Assembly (NCBI GenBank): GCA_014529385.2
Contig: CM043944.1
Coordinates: forward strand, 168,275,740-168,339,739
DNA from: Adiantum capillus-veneris
Lineage: Eukaryota; Streptophyta; Polypodiopsida; Polypodiales; Pteridaceae
Direction of reading: 5' to 3'
Length of the DNA: 64,000 nucleotides
This document shows, in pieces, positions 11,456-21,839 of this stretch. The position numbers and the translations under genes were made by a program. The notes under the pieces are model-generated. The model searched no databases. It had not been told where the DNA came from and worked only from the letters and a program-made list of their open reading frames with translations. The first letter of the stretch is position 1; each line of letters begins with the position of its first letter.

Positions 11456-11686
11456 TTGATATCCCTATTTAAGAAATCCAAGCCTCAACCAGAGGAAACA
11501 AAGGAATCTACAGAAATGAATATGGCCAATGAAACACAAATCATCAATGATAATAATGTGGCCATCCCTATTGTAGGATTACTAATCAAGCCAAAAGGTT
11601 TTCAAGCAATTGCTCTGGATGCTTTAGTCGATACAGGTGCAGGAGGAAGCTTTGCAAAAAAAAAGCTTTATTCTTATCAACAATGA
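11456..11686 (+). pseudogene. Pararetroviral aspartic protease fragment
   Basis: The motif ALVDTGAGGSF, with the catalytic Asp-Thr-Gly at 11629-11637, is preceded by AIPIVGLLIKPKGFQAIALD, as in retropepsins of Caulimoviridae. The frame ends shortly after, at 11686, through a small shift after a run of A residues. The inverted copy on the right arm has Arg in place of the Thr of DTG. The enzyme would cut the viral polyprotein. Confidence 0.7.
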
Positions 11687-11989
11687 TCAAGCAATATCCA
11701 TAAGCCAGGCAAGTGAAATATGGCAATGGCTCCAAGGCAACAATCAGGGAATATGTCTATACATGGATAGAGCTAGGTAATGCCAAATTACCTATCAAAC
11801 TATCTTTACACAATTCAAACATGTGCTATGATATAGTAATTGGATTTGACCTAGTGTCAAAACTAGCCCCCTAGCACATTCACAGAAACTAGCTTTCATT
11901 TCTCTTATTTGGACAAAAGATATTTTACTCCAATTAAATAGAGAGAGGGCTATGCTATCAATAGCTGTTTAGTTTCCATCAACTATTGT

Positions 11990-13133
11990 GATAGCAAATT
12001 TAGAGAATGGTTGCAAAAGGAAAAAGAAAAATATAAAACCCAAATAGAAGAATTAAAAGAAAAAATCATGTAGAGAACCTCTGACAACCCTTTAGCTTTT
12101 TGGGATGAAGAAAAGTACATAATCACTCTCCCTACTATCCCTGAAGTAAATCCAACCAAAGCTTCACACCCAAGAAAGTCAATTTTAGACAATGAGCTTT
12201 GCCGCAGAGAAATAGAAGAACTACTGCAGAAAGGTATCATACAACCATGCAACTCAAATTGGGCCTACAGAGCCTTCTAGGTCAACAATCACAGCGAACA
12301 GAAGAGAGGGAAAAAGAGGCTAGTAATTGATTACAAACCCCTAAACAAGTTCTTGGTTCCAAAGAAATTTTCTATCCCTTTTCACGAAGATTTGATCAGA
12401 AGAATAAATGGCGGAAAAGTCTTCTCCAAATTTGATCTTAAAAGCGGATTCTGGCAATTTAAAGTACATTATAGAGATAGGTACAAAAAAACTTTTGTGG
12501 TACCCCAATGAATGTATGGATGGATATCTATGTCCATGGGATTAGCAAATGCCCCTTCAAAGTGCCAACTCAGAGTTGAAATGATATTTTTCCTTACTAA
12601 GAAATTTTGTTTAGTATATCTGGAGGACATCCTTATATACTCAAAGAACATGAAAAAGCACATAGACATTTGAGGGAATTCTATGAGCTGCGGCGGAAAA
12701 CAGGTCTTGTTTTATCTTACACAAAGTGTAGCTTTGCTCAAGAAGAAGTAGAATTTTTAGGCATTACCATCTGTAATGGATGTATAAGATTACAAGAGCA
12801 TGTATTAGCTAAAATTGCTAATACTCCAAATCAACTAACAAATATCACCGAGCTCTAACAGTTCCTTGGATTCCTAAATTGGATCAATTGGAATATCCCT
12901 TACCTAGCCACCCTCACAAAGAAAATTAGGGTGCTTTTGCAGAAGAACAGTTCTAAATAGTGGGAGGTTTTGCACAACAAAACCATCAAATTAATCAATT
13001 TGATCTGTAATCAACTCTCCCCATTAAAGCTACCCACTGATGGACAACTTATCCTCTACACCGACGCCTCTCTCGAAGCATGGGAAGCAGTCCTCTGTGA
13101 AGAAATTAACAAAAAAGAAATGATGGTCTGCAC
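11990..13133 (+). pseudogene. Pararetroviral RT and RNase H, left-arm copy, broken
   Basis: In order: a connection region (12110-12250), the RT start with RLVIDYKPLNKF (about 12318), FSKFDLKSGFWQF (about 12424), SMGLANAPS (about 12535) and the catalytic region VYLEDIL (12614-12634). Downstream come EEVEFLGITI and the RNase H start LILYTDASLEAWEA (about 13042). The second catalytic block reads YLED rather than Y-x-D-D, so an essential aspartate is changed. There is a stop just after FVVPQ near 12508 and others further on. RNase H is cut off by the hairpin loop at 13134. Domain order and sequence are clearly caulimovirid. Confidence 0.8.
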
Positions 13134-13141
13134 ATTCGCAA

Positions 13142-14776
13142 GTGCAGACCATCATTTCTTTGTTGTTAATTTCTTCACAGAGGACTGCTTCCCATGCTTC
13201 GAGAGAGGCGTCGGTGTAGAGGATAAGTCGTCCATCATCGGGTAGCTTTAATGGGGGGAGTTGATTACCTATCATTTTGATTAGTTCAATGGTTTTGCTG
13301 TGGGAACCCTCCACTATTTAGAGCTGTTCTTCTGCAAAATCACCCTAATTTTCTTTGTGAGGGTGGCTAGGTAAGGGATATTCCAATTGATCCAATTTAG
13401 GCATCCAAGAAACTGTTGGAGCTCGATGATATTTTTTAGTTGATTTGGAGTATTAGCAACTTTAGCTAATACATGCTCCTATAAATTTTTACATCCATTA
13501 CAGATGGTAATGCCTAAAAAGTTACTTCTTCTTAAGCAAAGCTGCACTTTGTGTAAGATAAAACAATACTTTTTTTTCTCAACAGCTCATAGAATTCCCT
13601 CAGATGTTCTATGTGCTCTTTTATGTTTTTCGAGTACATAAGGATGTCATCCAGATATACTAAACAAATTTCTTAATAGGGCCAAATATCATTTCAACTC
13701 TGAGTTGGCACTCTGAAGGGGCATTTGCTAATCCCATGGGCATATATATCCATTCATACATTCCTTGGGGTACCACAAAAGTTGTTTTGTACCTATCTCT
13801 AGGATGCACCTTAAATTGTAGAATCTGCTTTTAAGATCAAATTTGGAGAAGACTTTTCCGCCATTTATTTCTCTGATCAAATCTCCGGAAGAGGGATAGG
13901 AAATTTCTTTGGAACCAAGAATTTGTTTAGGGGTTTGTAATCAATTACTAACCTCTTTTTCCCTCTCTTTTGTTCGCTGTGATTGTTGACGTAGAAGGCT
14001 CTGCAAGCCTAATTTGAGTTGGATGGTTGTATGATACCTTTGTGCAATAGTTTCTCTATTTCTCTGCGGCAAAGCTCATTATCTAAAATTGACATTCCTG
14101 GGTGTGAAACTTTGGTTGGATTAACTTCAGGGATAGTAGGGAGAGTGATCATGTACTTTTCTTCATCCCAAAAAGCTAATGGATTGTCGGAGGTTCTCTG
14201 CATGATTGTTTCTTTTAATTCTTCTATTTGGGTATAATTTTGCTTTTTCCTTTTGGAACCATTCTCTAAATTTGCTATCACAATAGTTGATGGAAACTAA
14301 ACAGCTATTGATAGCATAGCTGGCTCTCTGCTTAATTGGAGTAAAATATCTTTTGCCCAAATAAGAGAAATGAAAGCTAGCTTGTGTGAATGTGCTAGGG
14401 GCTCGATCATAGCACATGTTTGAACTGTGTAAAGATAGTATGATAGGTAATTTGGTATTACCTAGCTCTATCTATGTATAGACGTATTCCCTGATTGTTG
14501 CCTTGGAGCAATTTCCATATTTCACTTGCCCGGCTTCTGGATATTTCTTAATCATTGTTGATGAGAATAAAGCTTTTTTTGCAAAGCTTCCTCTGCACCT
14601 CTATCGACTAAAGCATCCAGAGCAATTGCTTGAAAACCTTTTGGATTTATTATTAGTAATCCAACAATAGGGATGGCCACATTATTATCATTGATGATTT
14701 GTGTTTCGTTGGCCATATTAATTTATGTAGATTCCTTTGTTTCCTCTGGCTGAGGCTTGGGTTGCTTAAACAGGGT
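13142..14776 (-). pseudogene. Inverted second copy of RNase H, RT and protease
   Basis: This is the reverse complement of 11461-13133. Open minus-strand pieces are 13030-13314 (RNase H, spanning the loop), 14009-14281 and 14163-14417 (connection region before RT). The RT catalytic box reads YLDD here (13645-13656), whereas the left arm has YLED. The protease motif is altered (DRG, near 14612). Each arm therefore carries different lesions, and their identity is highest next to the loop. Confidence 0.8.
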
Positions 14777-15564
14777 TACAGAGATGGCTAGCTATGGAGA
14801 GGAGGAAGTGCAAAGAGAGGATAGTAAGGGAGAGGAAGAGAAGATGGAGAGCACACGTTAATGCCAAAAGATAAGAGAATTTTTAAAGGTTATTTAGGCC
14901 TTTAAATAGCCTTTACAAGAAGTTCACAATTACAAGGCCGTACAAGTTGGGCTGACCCCAACAATTGCCCCCTTCAACCAAACTTGGTAAGGCTACCACT
15001 TATGCCCCCTAAAATTGGCTCGTGGCCGTACAAGTTGGGCTGACCCCAACAATCGCCCCCTTCAACCAAACTTGGTAAGGCTACCACTTATGCCCCCTAA
15101 AATTGGCTCGTGGCCGTACAAGTTGGACTGACTCCAACAATCGCCCCCTTCAACCAAACTTGGTAAGGCTACCACTTATGCCCCCTAAAATTGGCTCGTC
15201 ACCCTCATGACACAAAGAGTTGTAGGTTTACTCAGAACCGTGAGTTTTAGGTTTTCTCACAACCAAGGGTTTTAGGTGTACCCATAACGTGGTGCTTCTA
15301 ATGAGCTACCTGTCAAGAATGGAGTTTTTGGTTTACTCCCAAACCTTTGGTTTAAGGTTTACCCAATAACCCATGAGAGGTAACAACATAACACAGAGTC
15401 ACGGGGTCCATAGGGAAGGTCTTACCTCCGAGGTTAATGTACCTATCGGGGCAGTGTCTAATCCCCTTACAAAATATCATCTTCACAAAAATATGGCTTC
15501 AGGGTTACAACAAATGTGTCATCACACATACACATATTCATCAGGTCGAATTTGCCATATGAGC
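14777..15564 (-). repeat. Right outer arm: reverse complement of the upstream non-coding block
   Basis: It matches 6460-7064 in reverse, from the AGCTAGCC box to a GCCATATG-type end. It includes a G-rich tract followed by TGTTGGGG (left arm about 6870-6891), which looks like a purine tract plus LTR-type start. It joins directly to the protease-side end of the inner arm at about 14776, so the promoter, primer site, movement and coat regions are missing between them. Confidence 0.75.
14936..15199. repeat. Three tandem 88-bp units
   Basis: Units start at 14936, 15024 and 15112 (each GGCCGTACAAGTTGG...), differing at only a few bases. Each unit contains the reverse complement of the purine-tract/TGTTGGGG junction. 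The left arm has only one copy (about 6841-6930), so the amplification followed the inverted duplication or occurred only on this arm. Confidence 0.9.
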
Positions 15565-15848
15565 CTCAACCTACCGCTACCCAGTTAAAACCGTCCCTTG
15601 TATATCACATGCAAGCTACAACTGATAAACCTTTATCTCCCCCATCATTTCTAGTGGTAGTGCTTTGCCCGCTGTATCTCCCGCAACTTGTTTGTGCCTA
15701 CACCCTGATGTTTTGCATGCCTACACCCTTTGTGTCTAGGGGAGGCAACTTTGTGTTCAAGGGGAGGCTTGTGAATTGTGTCCCTCATGAGCCCTAGTGT
15801 GTTTTGAGGGGAGGATTGTGTGAGTGATATGCAACCAAAACCCACCTA
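15565..15848 (+). other. Right internal remnant of the outer LTR element
   Basis: Non-coding. It contains four variants of a CTAGGGGAGG-type purine motif (near 15736, 15760, 15806 and 15846). The last one abuts the 3' LTR. The repeated purine motifs may be duplicated polypurine tracts. Confidence 0.5.
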
Positions 15849-15857
15849 GGGGAGGAT
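15846..15857 (+). promoter_or_regulatory. Polypurine tract of the outer element
   Basis: CTAGGGGAGGAT lies immediately before the TGTTGGG of the 3' LTR, the expected place for plus-strand priming. Confidence 0.75.
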
Positions 15858-16192
15858 TGTTGGGATGCCAGGTTTTGTTTGCACCTCTTGTGTGAACAAA
15901 CCCTTCCATCTCATGTGTCAAGCCATGTGAAGAACCTCTTACAACCTTTGTATAAATCACAACACCTTGTATTTGTGCATAGACAACCACATCTTGTGCT
16001 CATGTGTCAAAAGGCTGTCTATTTGTATAAGCCTAGATAGAAGCACATTCTGCTGAATAAATGTAAGTCTATCATTCACGAGTATACTCTATATTGTATT
16101 GTGAAATAGTTTCTCTCTCAAGCTCTACACTAATCTCTTCAAGTATGCCATTAACATGAATGGCACACTAAGCAATCCACCTTAACCCTACA
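15858..16192 (+). repeat. 3' LTR of the outer element
   Basis: It matches 5186-5514 along its whole length and ends CCTTAACCCTACA. It is followed directly by the target duplication CCTAG (16193-16197). About 8-10% divergence from the 5' LTR by eye indicates an old insertion. Confidence 0.9.
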
Positions 16193-16197
16193 CCTAG

Positions 16198-16950
16198 TAG
16201 CCTGCTGCCTCCCCCTCCTCTCACCTACTCGCTTGATTCACTCTTTCCTCCACCCTTGCTCTATGATTCCCCATGGCACTAGCCTACTTGCTATCGAAAA
16301 ACGTTTTTTTTTGTTTTGCCTTTTGCATCCTCCTTCCTCCCTAGTTGCTTGGGCCATTTCTCCAAGGTGGGCTAATAGTGAAATCCATTGTAGATAGCAG
16401 GAATTGCCTCTAAACATGCACTTACACAAAGTAAGATTTAGCATTTACCAATAGTAATAATTGTAGTAATTGTATAAGTGCAGACTTGATCAAAACCCAG
16501 TACGAGCACTCATATGACCTGCTACTTTCATTTTGGGGATCGTTAGATTGCTATCAATCTATTAAGCTATCTTGAGTCTTTGTAATCATCAATTTTTTGC
16601 TCCTATGTTCATCAATCTCTATTCTAATCAACACTCAATGCTAGTTGTACTTCTATTTTGTCATATGAATATATCAGCTCTAGTACTTTGTGTCTGATAT
16701 TTGACTCAATGCTACTTCTATTTTGTCATATGAATATATTAGCTCTAGTACTTTTTGTCTTATATTTGACTTTATACTTCATTTTAGTTTATATAGAATT
16801 TCCTATGTTTGTCTAAAGTTTGAATCTACTTTCTCTATTTATATGATATTTGACTTTGAATTTCCCACCTGGAATAGTTGTCAAAAGTGACTAGCTCATT
16901 CCATTTTGGCAATCACAATGGTGAGATTAAGCTCTTGACAGGAACCTATA
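16198..16950. other. Unassigned AT-rich spacer with a ~73-bp tandem duplication
   Basis: There is no supported gene. A block containing CTTCTATTTTGTCATATGAA occurs at about 16650 and again at about 16720, giving two near-identical copies over 16635-16776. This may be part of the 5' LTR or leader of the following gypsy element, but no LTR ends or primer site could be fixed. Confidence 0.45.
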
Positions 16951-17039
16951 TCCCAATTGGAATTTTAAGTCAACTGAAAATCTACAATTCCTCCTAGACA
17001 TTTAGCAAGAGAAAAGAGACCGTAATCACAATTTTCACC

Positions 17040-18600
17040 GAGGAACATGACGGATATCAACATCGTATCTAAAGAATTGAGTAGAGATCTAATGACCAAC
17101 CTGAATCCCAAAATGAAGAGACGAATGTCAAACCTAGAAGGAGAGGTAATGAGGGGCTTGGGGATTCTCAACAATTAGCTCAATCTAGGAGGAGGCACCC
17201 AGAGAGGTTTGAAAGACACTGTCATTTTCATGGGTTTGGAGATTAGACTTGAAGGGCAAAGCAAAGGTCAACAAACCAATGCCAGTGATGGTAGCCGATG
17301 AAGCGAAAAAACAGCAACACATCAAAAATTAGATCAGAGGAATGAACTAGACACTGTGAGTGAAACAAGTGATCAATATAATGATAGATGGGATGATGGT
17401 AATGACCATTACAACAAACATAGGCATAAGGAAAGAAAGCCTGATCACAAGGAGAAACCTAGGCATAAATAATGAGAGTCAGATTGCTACAAGTTCAGAC
17501 ATGGGGAGAGATAAATTGACATGAATATTGTCTCTTTGACATGTAAGGGTGGAAAAAAGGACAATCTAGAAGTACACATATAAGATTTTGAGCAATATGC
17601 AGATCTACAAGATATTGATGAAGATGACTTGGGTGAGTACTTTCCATAGACTCTGTAGGATGCATCCAAGATATGGTACTATCATTACCCAACATGCAAA
17701 CTTTGGATATATAGCAAGATAAAGAAGGAATTTATTCTAGAATACAATGAGAATCATGGGGATCAAGACATTCTCTATGATCTCTATAAGATTAAGCAAG
17801 GCAAGTTGTCAGTGAGAAGCTATGTGGAAAATATTAAGTAGCTCACTAAACAATTGAATGAACTACCTTTGGAGAAGAGTTTTCATGCTTAATTATTGAG
17901 TGGATTCAAAAGCAAGAAGCTTATAGAGCAAGAGATACTAGCACCGACCAAACAATTTAATGATCTAGTACAAAAGAGCTCTAAAATTGGAGCAGTAGGC
18001 TAAGAAGGAAAAAGGCCATAAATGTAGAAGAAATTTGAATGATAGTGAATCATCAACTGAGGGATCCAATTCTAGTTCTAGCTCATGTTTATCTGAGAGT
18101 GAGTTAGAGGATCAAACAAAGACTAAGAAGAAGGGCTCCTAGTGGATGAAGAAGATGGAAGCAATGTCGAAGCAGACCATTAGTGGGAAAGGTCAAAACC
18201 TGGTGTAAGAAGTGTAAGTTGAAAGAACTAGGTCAAATGAATGCTGCCAATGAATGTATTACAAAGAATTTTGGCATCTATGGAATAATTGTAAGATTAG
18301 AATGCATCATTGCAAAGAAGGCAAGGATGTATCCACGATAGCATTGAAAAAATTTCAACTACTACACATGCAGAAAATATGTACACGCAACTCAATGCGT
18401 GAAAAAAAAATAGTAGACCCAATTTTGGTGCATGTGATCATGAGGAGTGCTAGGCTTGTCATTGAGGATTTACCAAATGAGCTGATTGAAGAAATAAATC
18501 AAAGTAAGAGGTTCAAAGATGGGGGAAGTAAAGGGCCATCTAGAAGGCCAAGGGAAAGGCCAAGGAGGTAGACTAATGGTAGGAGCAAAGGAATTTGACA
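17040..18600 (+). pseudogene. Ty3/gypsy gag region, degenerate
   Basis: Plus-strand frames carry a retrotransposon gag core at about 17660-17960 (ASKIWYYHYPTCKLWIYSK, then KQGKLSVRSYVENIK). Next comes a Ser-rich acidic linker, then an open 105-aa piece (18254-18571) with Cys/His-rich motifs (HLWNNCKIRMHHCKEG) at its start, in the position of the nucleocapsid knuckle. Many TAG and TGA stops interrupt the frame, consistent with an old C-to-T-mutated copy. Gag would package the element RNA. Confidence 0.6.
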
Positions 18601-19119
18601 GCCAAGATCATGGAGGATTTGGTTAAGAAGAAGCTATAGCAGCCTAAATACTCAGAGGCAAGGACTATCCAAAGGCTTGTGTCAAAGCTTCTAGAGGTTT
18701 TGGAGAGGGGACTCCCAAAGAGTGAATTTGGTAAGAGAATTGAAGAACTAGTGAAGGACTTGGAGGACTACCTGGAAGAAGATGTTCAACAAGTCAGTGC
18801 AAACTTGGCAGAGTTTGATAAAACAGATCTAGGGATGGAAAATATTCAATAACAACAATTTGATTCCTAACAAAAGGCTCCATTAGCTAGGAGATGCAGG
18901 AGTCTAGTAGACGCATGGCACTATGAGGATAGCCATCGGAAAGAACTTTGGGAATGAACAAGATCTAATCTATTTAAAGGTCTATGAAAAAAAATTTACC
19001 TTGGAATTGGATGGTATTAGATGGACCTTACCAGAGGCTGAATCTATTTGAAATTAAGGATGATGAGGAGTGTTAGTCATTTAGATCAATTATAAGCATA
19101 GGAAATAGTGGGGTCCATT
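18601..19119 (+). pseudogene. Gag-protease linker of the gypsy element, degenerate
   Basis: The same-strand frame continues as a charged, Lys/Glu-rich region with several stops (for example a stretch reading KLLEVLERGLPKSEFGKR near 18690). No domain is recognised. It is included because it bridges gag and protease in the same orientation. Confidence 0.4.
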
Positions 19120-19450
19120 GTCCGGAGTGATACTAGATGATAGGGCTAGAGTAAACATCCTTGGAGAACATGTTTGACAAAATCTAGGGATCCAAGAAAT
19201 GAAACCAGCTCCATTCATAATTAGGATGGCAAATCATAGAATATTCTAGGCTAGTGGCTTAGCTAAGAAGTTGCAAATTTGAGGATCTAAGAGATTCAAA
19301 ACCAACTTTCTGGTACTAGATATAGGAGGAGCCTACAATATGCTATTGGGATAGCCTTGGCTCAAAATTGTAGGTGCTATTCATATTTATTCATGCTAGA
19401 AGTTAACAATTCATAGATCAAATAGGAGAATCTGTGTAAAAACAAACAAC
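19120..19450 (+). pseudogene. Gypsy retropepsin-like protease, degenerate
   Basis: A frame with stops reads GVILDDRARVNILGEHV, then PAPFIIRMANHRI, FLVLDIGGAYNMLLG and PWLKIVGAIHIY. This is the layout of plant gypsy proteases: catalytic loop, MA(D/N)xR segment, then a LLG-PWL motif at the C-terminal end. The catalytic D-x-G is disrupted (DDRA). Confidence 0.6.
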
Positions 19451-19798
19451 ACTAGAAGAGCTAGAAGAGAGCAATGAGACCAAAGGAACTGTGTAGGAAA
19501 TATGGCATGAAAAAGATCGAACAAATGTTAGCATCTATGAATTAATTTCCTATACAAAGATAGACTTGAATGCTATACTTTTGGATTGAGAGAGAGCAGA
19601 GCATTAGAGACAACAATATCTAGAGAATTCTAGTGAGTCAAATCCAAGGGAAGACCACTGAATCTAGATGACAGGATACATGAAGATTCAAGCCAGACAA
19701 CAGAGGATTTCAGACCAAATGATGACCACATGTAACCAAACTGTAGACACACATGGTCCAAATAGTTTATATTCAGAAAGAGAGGCATATTCACAAAA

Positions 19799-20690
19799 AT
19801 GAAGAATCCCTTTAATGAATATGCAACAGGTATAATGATTAATAAAGAAGCTAAATCTCTAGCAAAAATAAAAGATGGTGAACCAAATTGGTTTCTTCCA
19901 GATGATCAAGAAATCAAAGAATGGTATCTCACTTCAAAAGAAAATCCAAAGATGGTCAAAATCAATAAACATCTAAAATCAGAGATAAAGAAGAAAGCTA
20001 GGCAATTGTTACAAAAATATCAGGATGTATTTGTATGGGATCAATCATATGGACCAGAATGGTGTAGATCCAAAAGTATGCCAACATTGGATATCATTGA
20101 AACCAGATGCACAATTAGTAAGGCTCAACATATACAAAATGAATCCAAACTATGCTAAGGAGGTGAAGGAAGAAATTAACAACTTGTTGAAAGTAGGATT
20201 CATCACTGAAGTAGCAAGCAATGACAATTGGTTGTTTCCAATAGTGGTTGTTTTGAAGAAAAATGGGAAGCTAATTATCAAAAGCTTAATGCTCATACCA
20301 TTAAGGACCCATTTCCTCTTTCATTTATTGATACGATGCTAGATGAGATTGCTCGCCATGAGATAAAAAGTTTCATGCAATGGCTACAATTAGCTGATGA
20401 TAACACCAAAGGACATAGCAAAAATGACATGCATATTGAATTGGGAGCTTTTATGTACTTAGTGATGCCATTTGGATTACATAATGCTCTATCAACCTTT
20501 CAACGATGTATGATGGAAATTTTTAATGAGTTTCTACACAAGTTTTTGGCGATATTTTTGGATGACTTTATTGTGTTTTCAACTAAAGATATGCATCTCC
20601 TCGTCTTGAAAATGGTATTTGAGAGATCTAAAAGGAATTTTTTTTGTCTGTTATTGGACCTAAAAGGTGTAGATATAGAGGTATGCTAAC
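19799..20690 (+). pseudogene. Gypsy reverse transcriptase, first copy
   Basis: Open pieces 19799-20158, 20025-20342 and 20228-20689 overlap in different frames, showing small indels. Motifs: VKEEINNLLKVGFITEV, then NAHTIKDPFPLSF, YLVMPFGLHNALSTFQRCM and the catalytic box FLDDFIVFS (about 20557). This is the RT palm of a plant gypsy element. The Tyr-variant box reads FLDD and keeps both Asp residues. The frame breaks make it non-functional. Confidence 0.75.
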
Positions 20691-20734
20691 CTACCACTAA
20701 AACCATATACATGACCAATGAGGCTCCAAAGGCA

Positions 20735-21560
20735 CTGAATAAATCCAAACTATGCCAAGAAGGTGAAGGAAGAAATCGACTACTTGGTGAAGGCAGGATT
20801 CATTACTGAAGTAGCGAACAGTGAATGGTTGTTTTCAATAGTGGTTATTTCAAAGAATAAAGATAAGGGTCTGTGTTGATTATTGAAAGCTCAATGCTTA
20901 GACCATTATGACCCATTTCCTCTTACATTTATCAATATGATGCTGGCTGAGATTGATGGCTATAAGATGTATAATTTTATGGATGGATAAAGTGGCTACA
21001 ATGATAGCAATAGAGGACAAATCAAAACATCATTTATCATGGAAGGGGGAGCCTTTTGTACTTAGTAATGCCATTTGAAGTAATGCTCCAACAACCTTTC
21101 AACGATGCAAGATATAAATTTCAAGTGAGTTCTTGCATAATTCTTTGGCAATATTTGTGGATTACTTTATCATGTTTTCAAATACAGGTATGCATCTCCT
21201 CTTCTTGGAAATGGTGTTTGAGAGATGTAGAGAGAAACAAATTTAGTTGAATCCCTTCAAATCAATATTTTAAGGTTTGGAAGGGACAACTTCTAGGACA
21301 TATCGTGTCCAAAAATGGAATCAAAATAGTTGAAGACAAAGTCATGTATCCAAAAAACAAGATCATCGATAAATGTATCCGAGTTGAGCTCATTCTTGGG
21401 GTATATCAAACTTTATAGAAGATCCATTCATATCTTTGCAACAGGGCTATTCCATTTTATGAATTGACTCAAAAGGTAGTGAAGTTTGTATGGACCCCAG
21501 AATGTGAGGCAAGTTTCCAGTGTTTGAAAGAGGCCATTAGCACGAAGATAATTCTTTGTA
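20735..21560 (+). pseudogene. Second, duplicated RT segment plus RT-RNase H connection
   Basis: From TCCAAACTATGCC (20734) the sequence repeats the 20145-20650 block with about 15-20% differences by eye: NLVKAGFITEV-type text, a palm FQRC region at about 21100 and FVDYFIMFS in place of the first copy's FLDDFIVFS. It then continues where the first copy stops, into LLGHIVSKNGIKI (about 21290) and FVWTPECEASF (about 21487). RT is therefore present twice in tandem, with only the second joined to the downstream domain. The catalytic pair is mutated (DY). Confidence 0.7.
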
Positions 21561-21836
21561 AGCTAGACTAGGAAGTGATATTTGTGAGTTTGCTGGTTGC
21601 CAAGCCTCGCTATCTTATTGTAGAGACAATGAGAACCACATACATAAATGTCATACCATGGGACGGAGTTGAGTTGACAAGTGCATGGAGGCTACAAAAG
21701 GTTTTCAAGCTCTTGGAAAGCACACTCAATCCCTATCTACTTGAAGCTACATTAGCTGCATGTCAGACATCAGAAGATTACTACGACACCTGCAAGAAAA
21801 TCTTGTTAATTCACTAAGCAAACAAAGTCTAACCAT
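21561..21836 (+). other. Truncated end of the gypsy pol region
   Basis: A short open piece at 21575-21817 has no recognised domain. RNase H and integrase of this element are missing, so it is cut here by the neighbouring minus-strand element. Confidence 0.4.
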
Positions 21837-21839
21837 GAC

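Larger units (their letters stand above)
6460..15564. repeat. Large imperfect inverted repeat formed by an endogenous pararetrovirus
   Basis: The left arm has two blocks, 6460-7064 and 11461-13133. The right arm is their reverse complement in mirrored order, 13142-14776 followed by 14777-15564. The 8-nt loop ATTCGCAA is at 13134-13141. The right arm lacks the segment matching 7065-11460 (movement-protein and coat region). It also carries a triplicated 88-bp block (14936-15199) that is single in the left arm. Close to the loop the arms are about 95% identical by eye. A transcript through the locus could fold into a ~1.65-kb inner duplex, with the 7065-11460 segment looped out before the outer block. 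Confidence 0.85.
5186..16192 (+). mobile_element. LTR retrotransposon with nested pararetrovirus insertion
   Basis: The element is bounded by two ~330-bp LTRs (TGTTGGG...CCCTACA). It is flanked by a perfect 5-bp target duplication, CCTAG, at 5181-5185 and 16193-16197. It has a tRNA-Met-type primer site just inside the left LTR and a purine tract just before the right LTR. None of its own gag-pol is recognisable. About 0.95 kb of internal DNA remains on the left (5515-6459) and 0.3 kb on the right (15565-15857). The middle is occupied by the pararetroviral inverted repeat. With such short LTRs and that primer site, a Ty1/copia-type or non-autonomous element is likely, but no coding domain is left to prove it. 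Confidence 0.85.

Noticed and set aside
13030-13314. Separate RNase H gene on the minus strand
   Set aside because: It is the inverted copy reading through the hairpin loop, not an independent gene.
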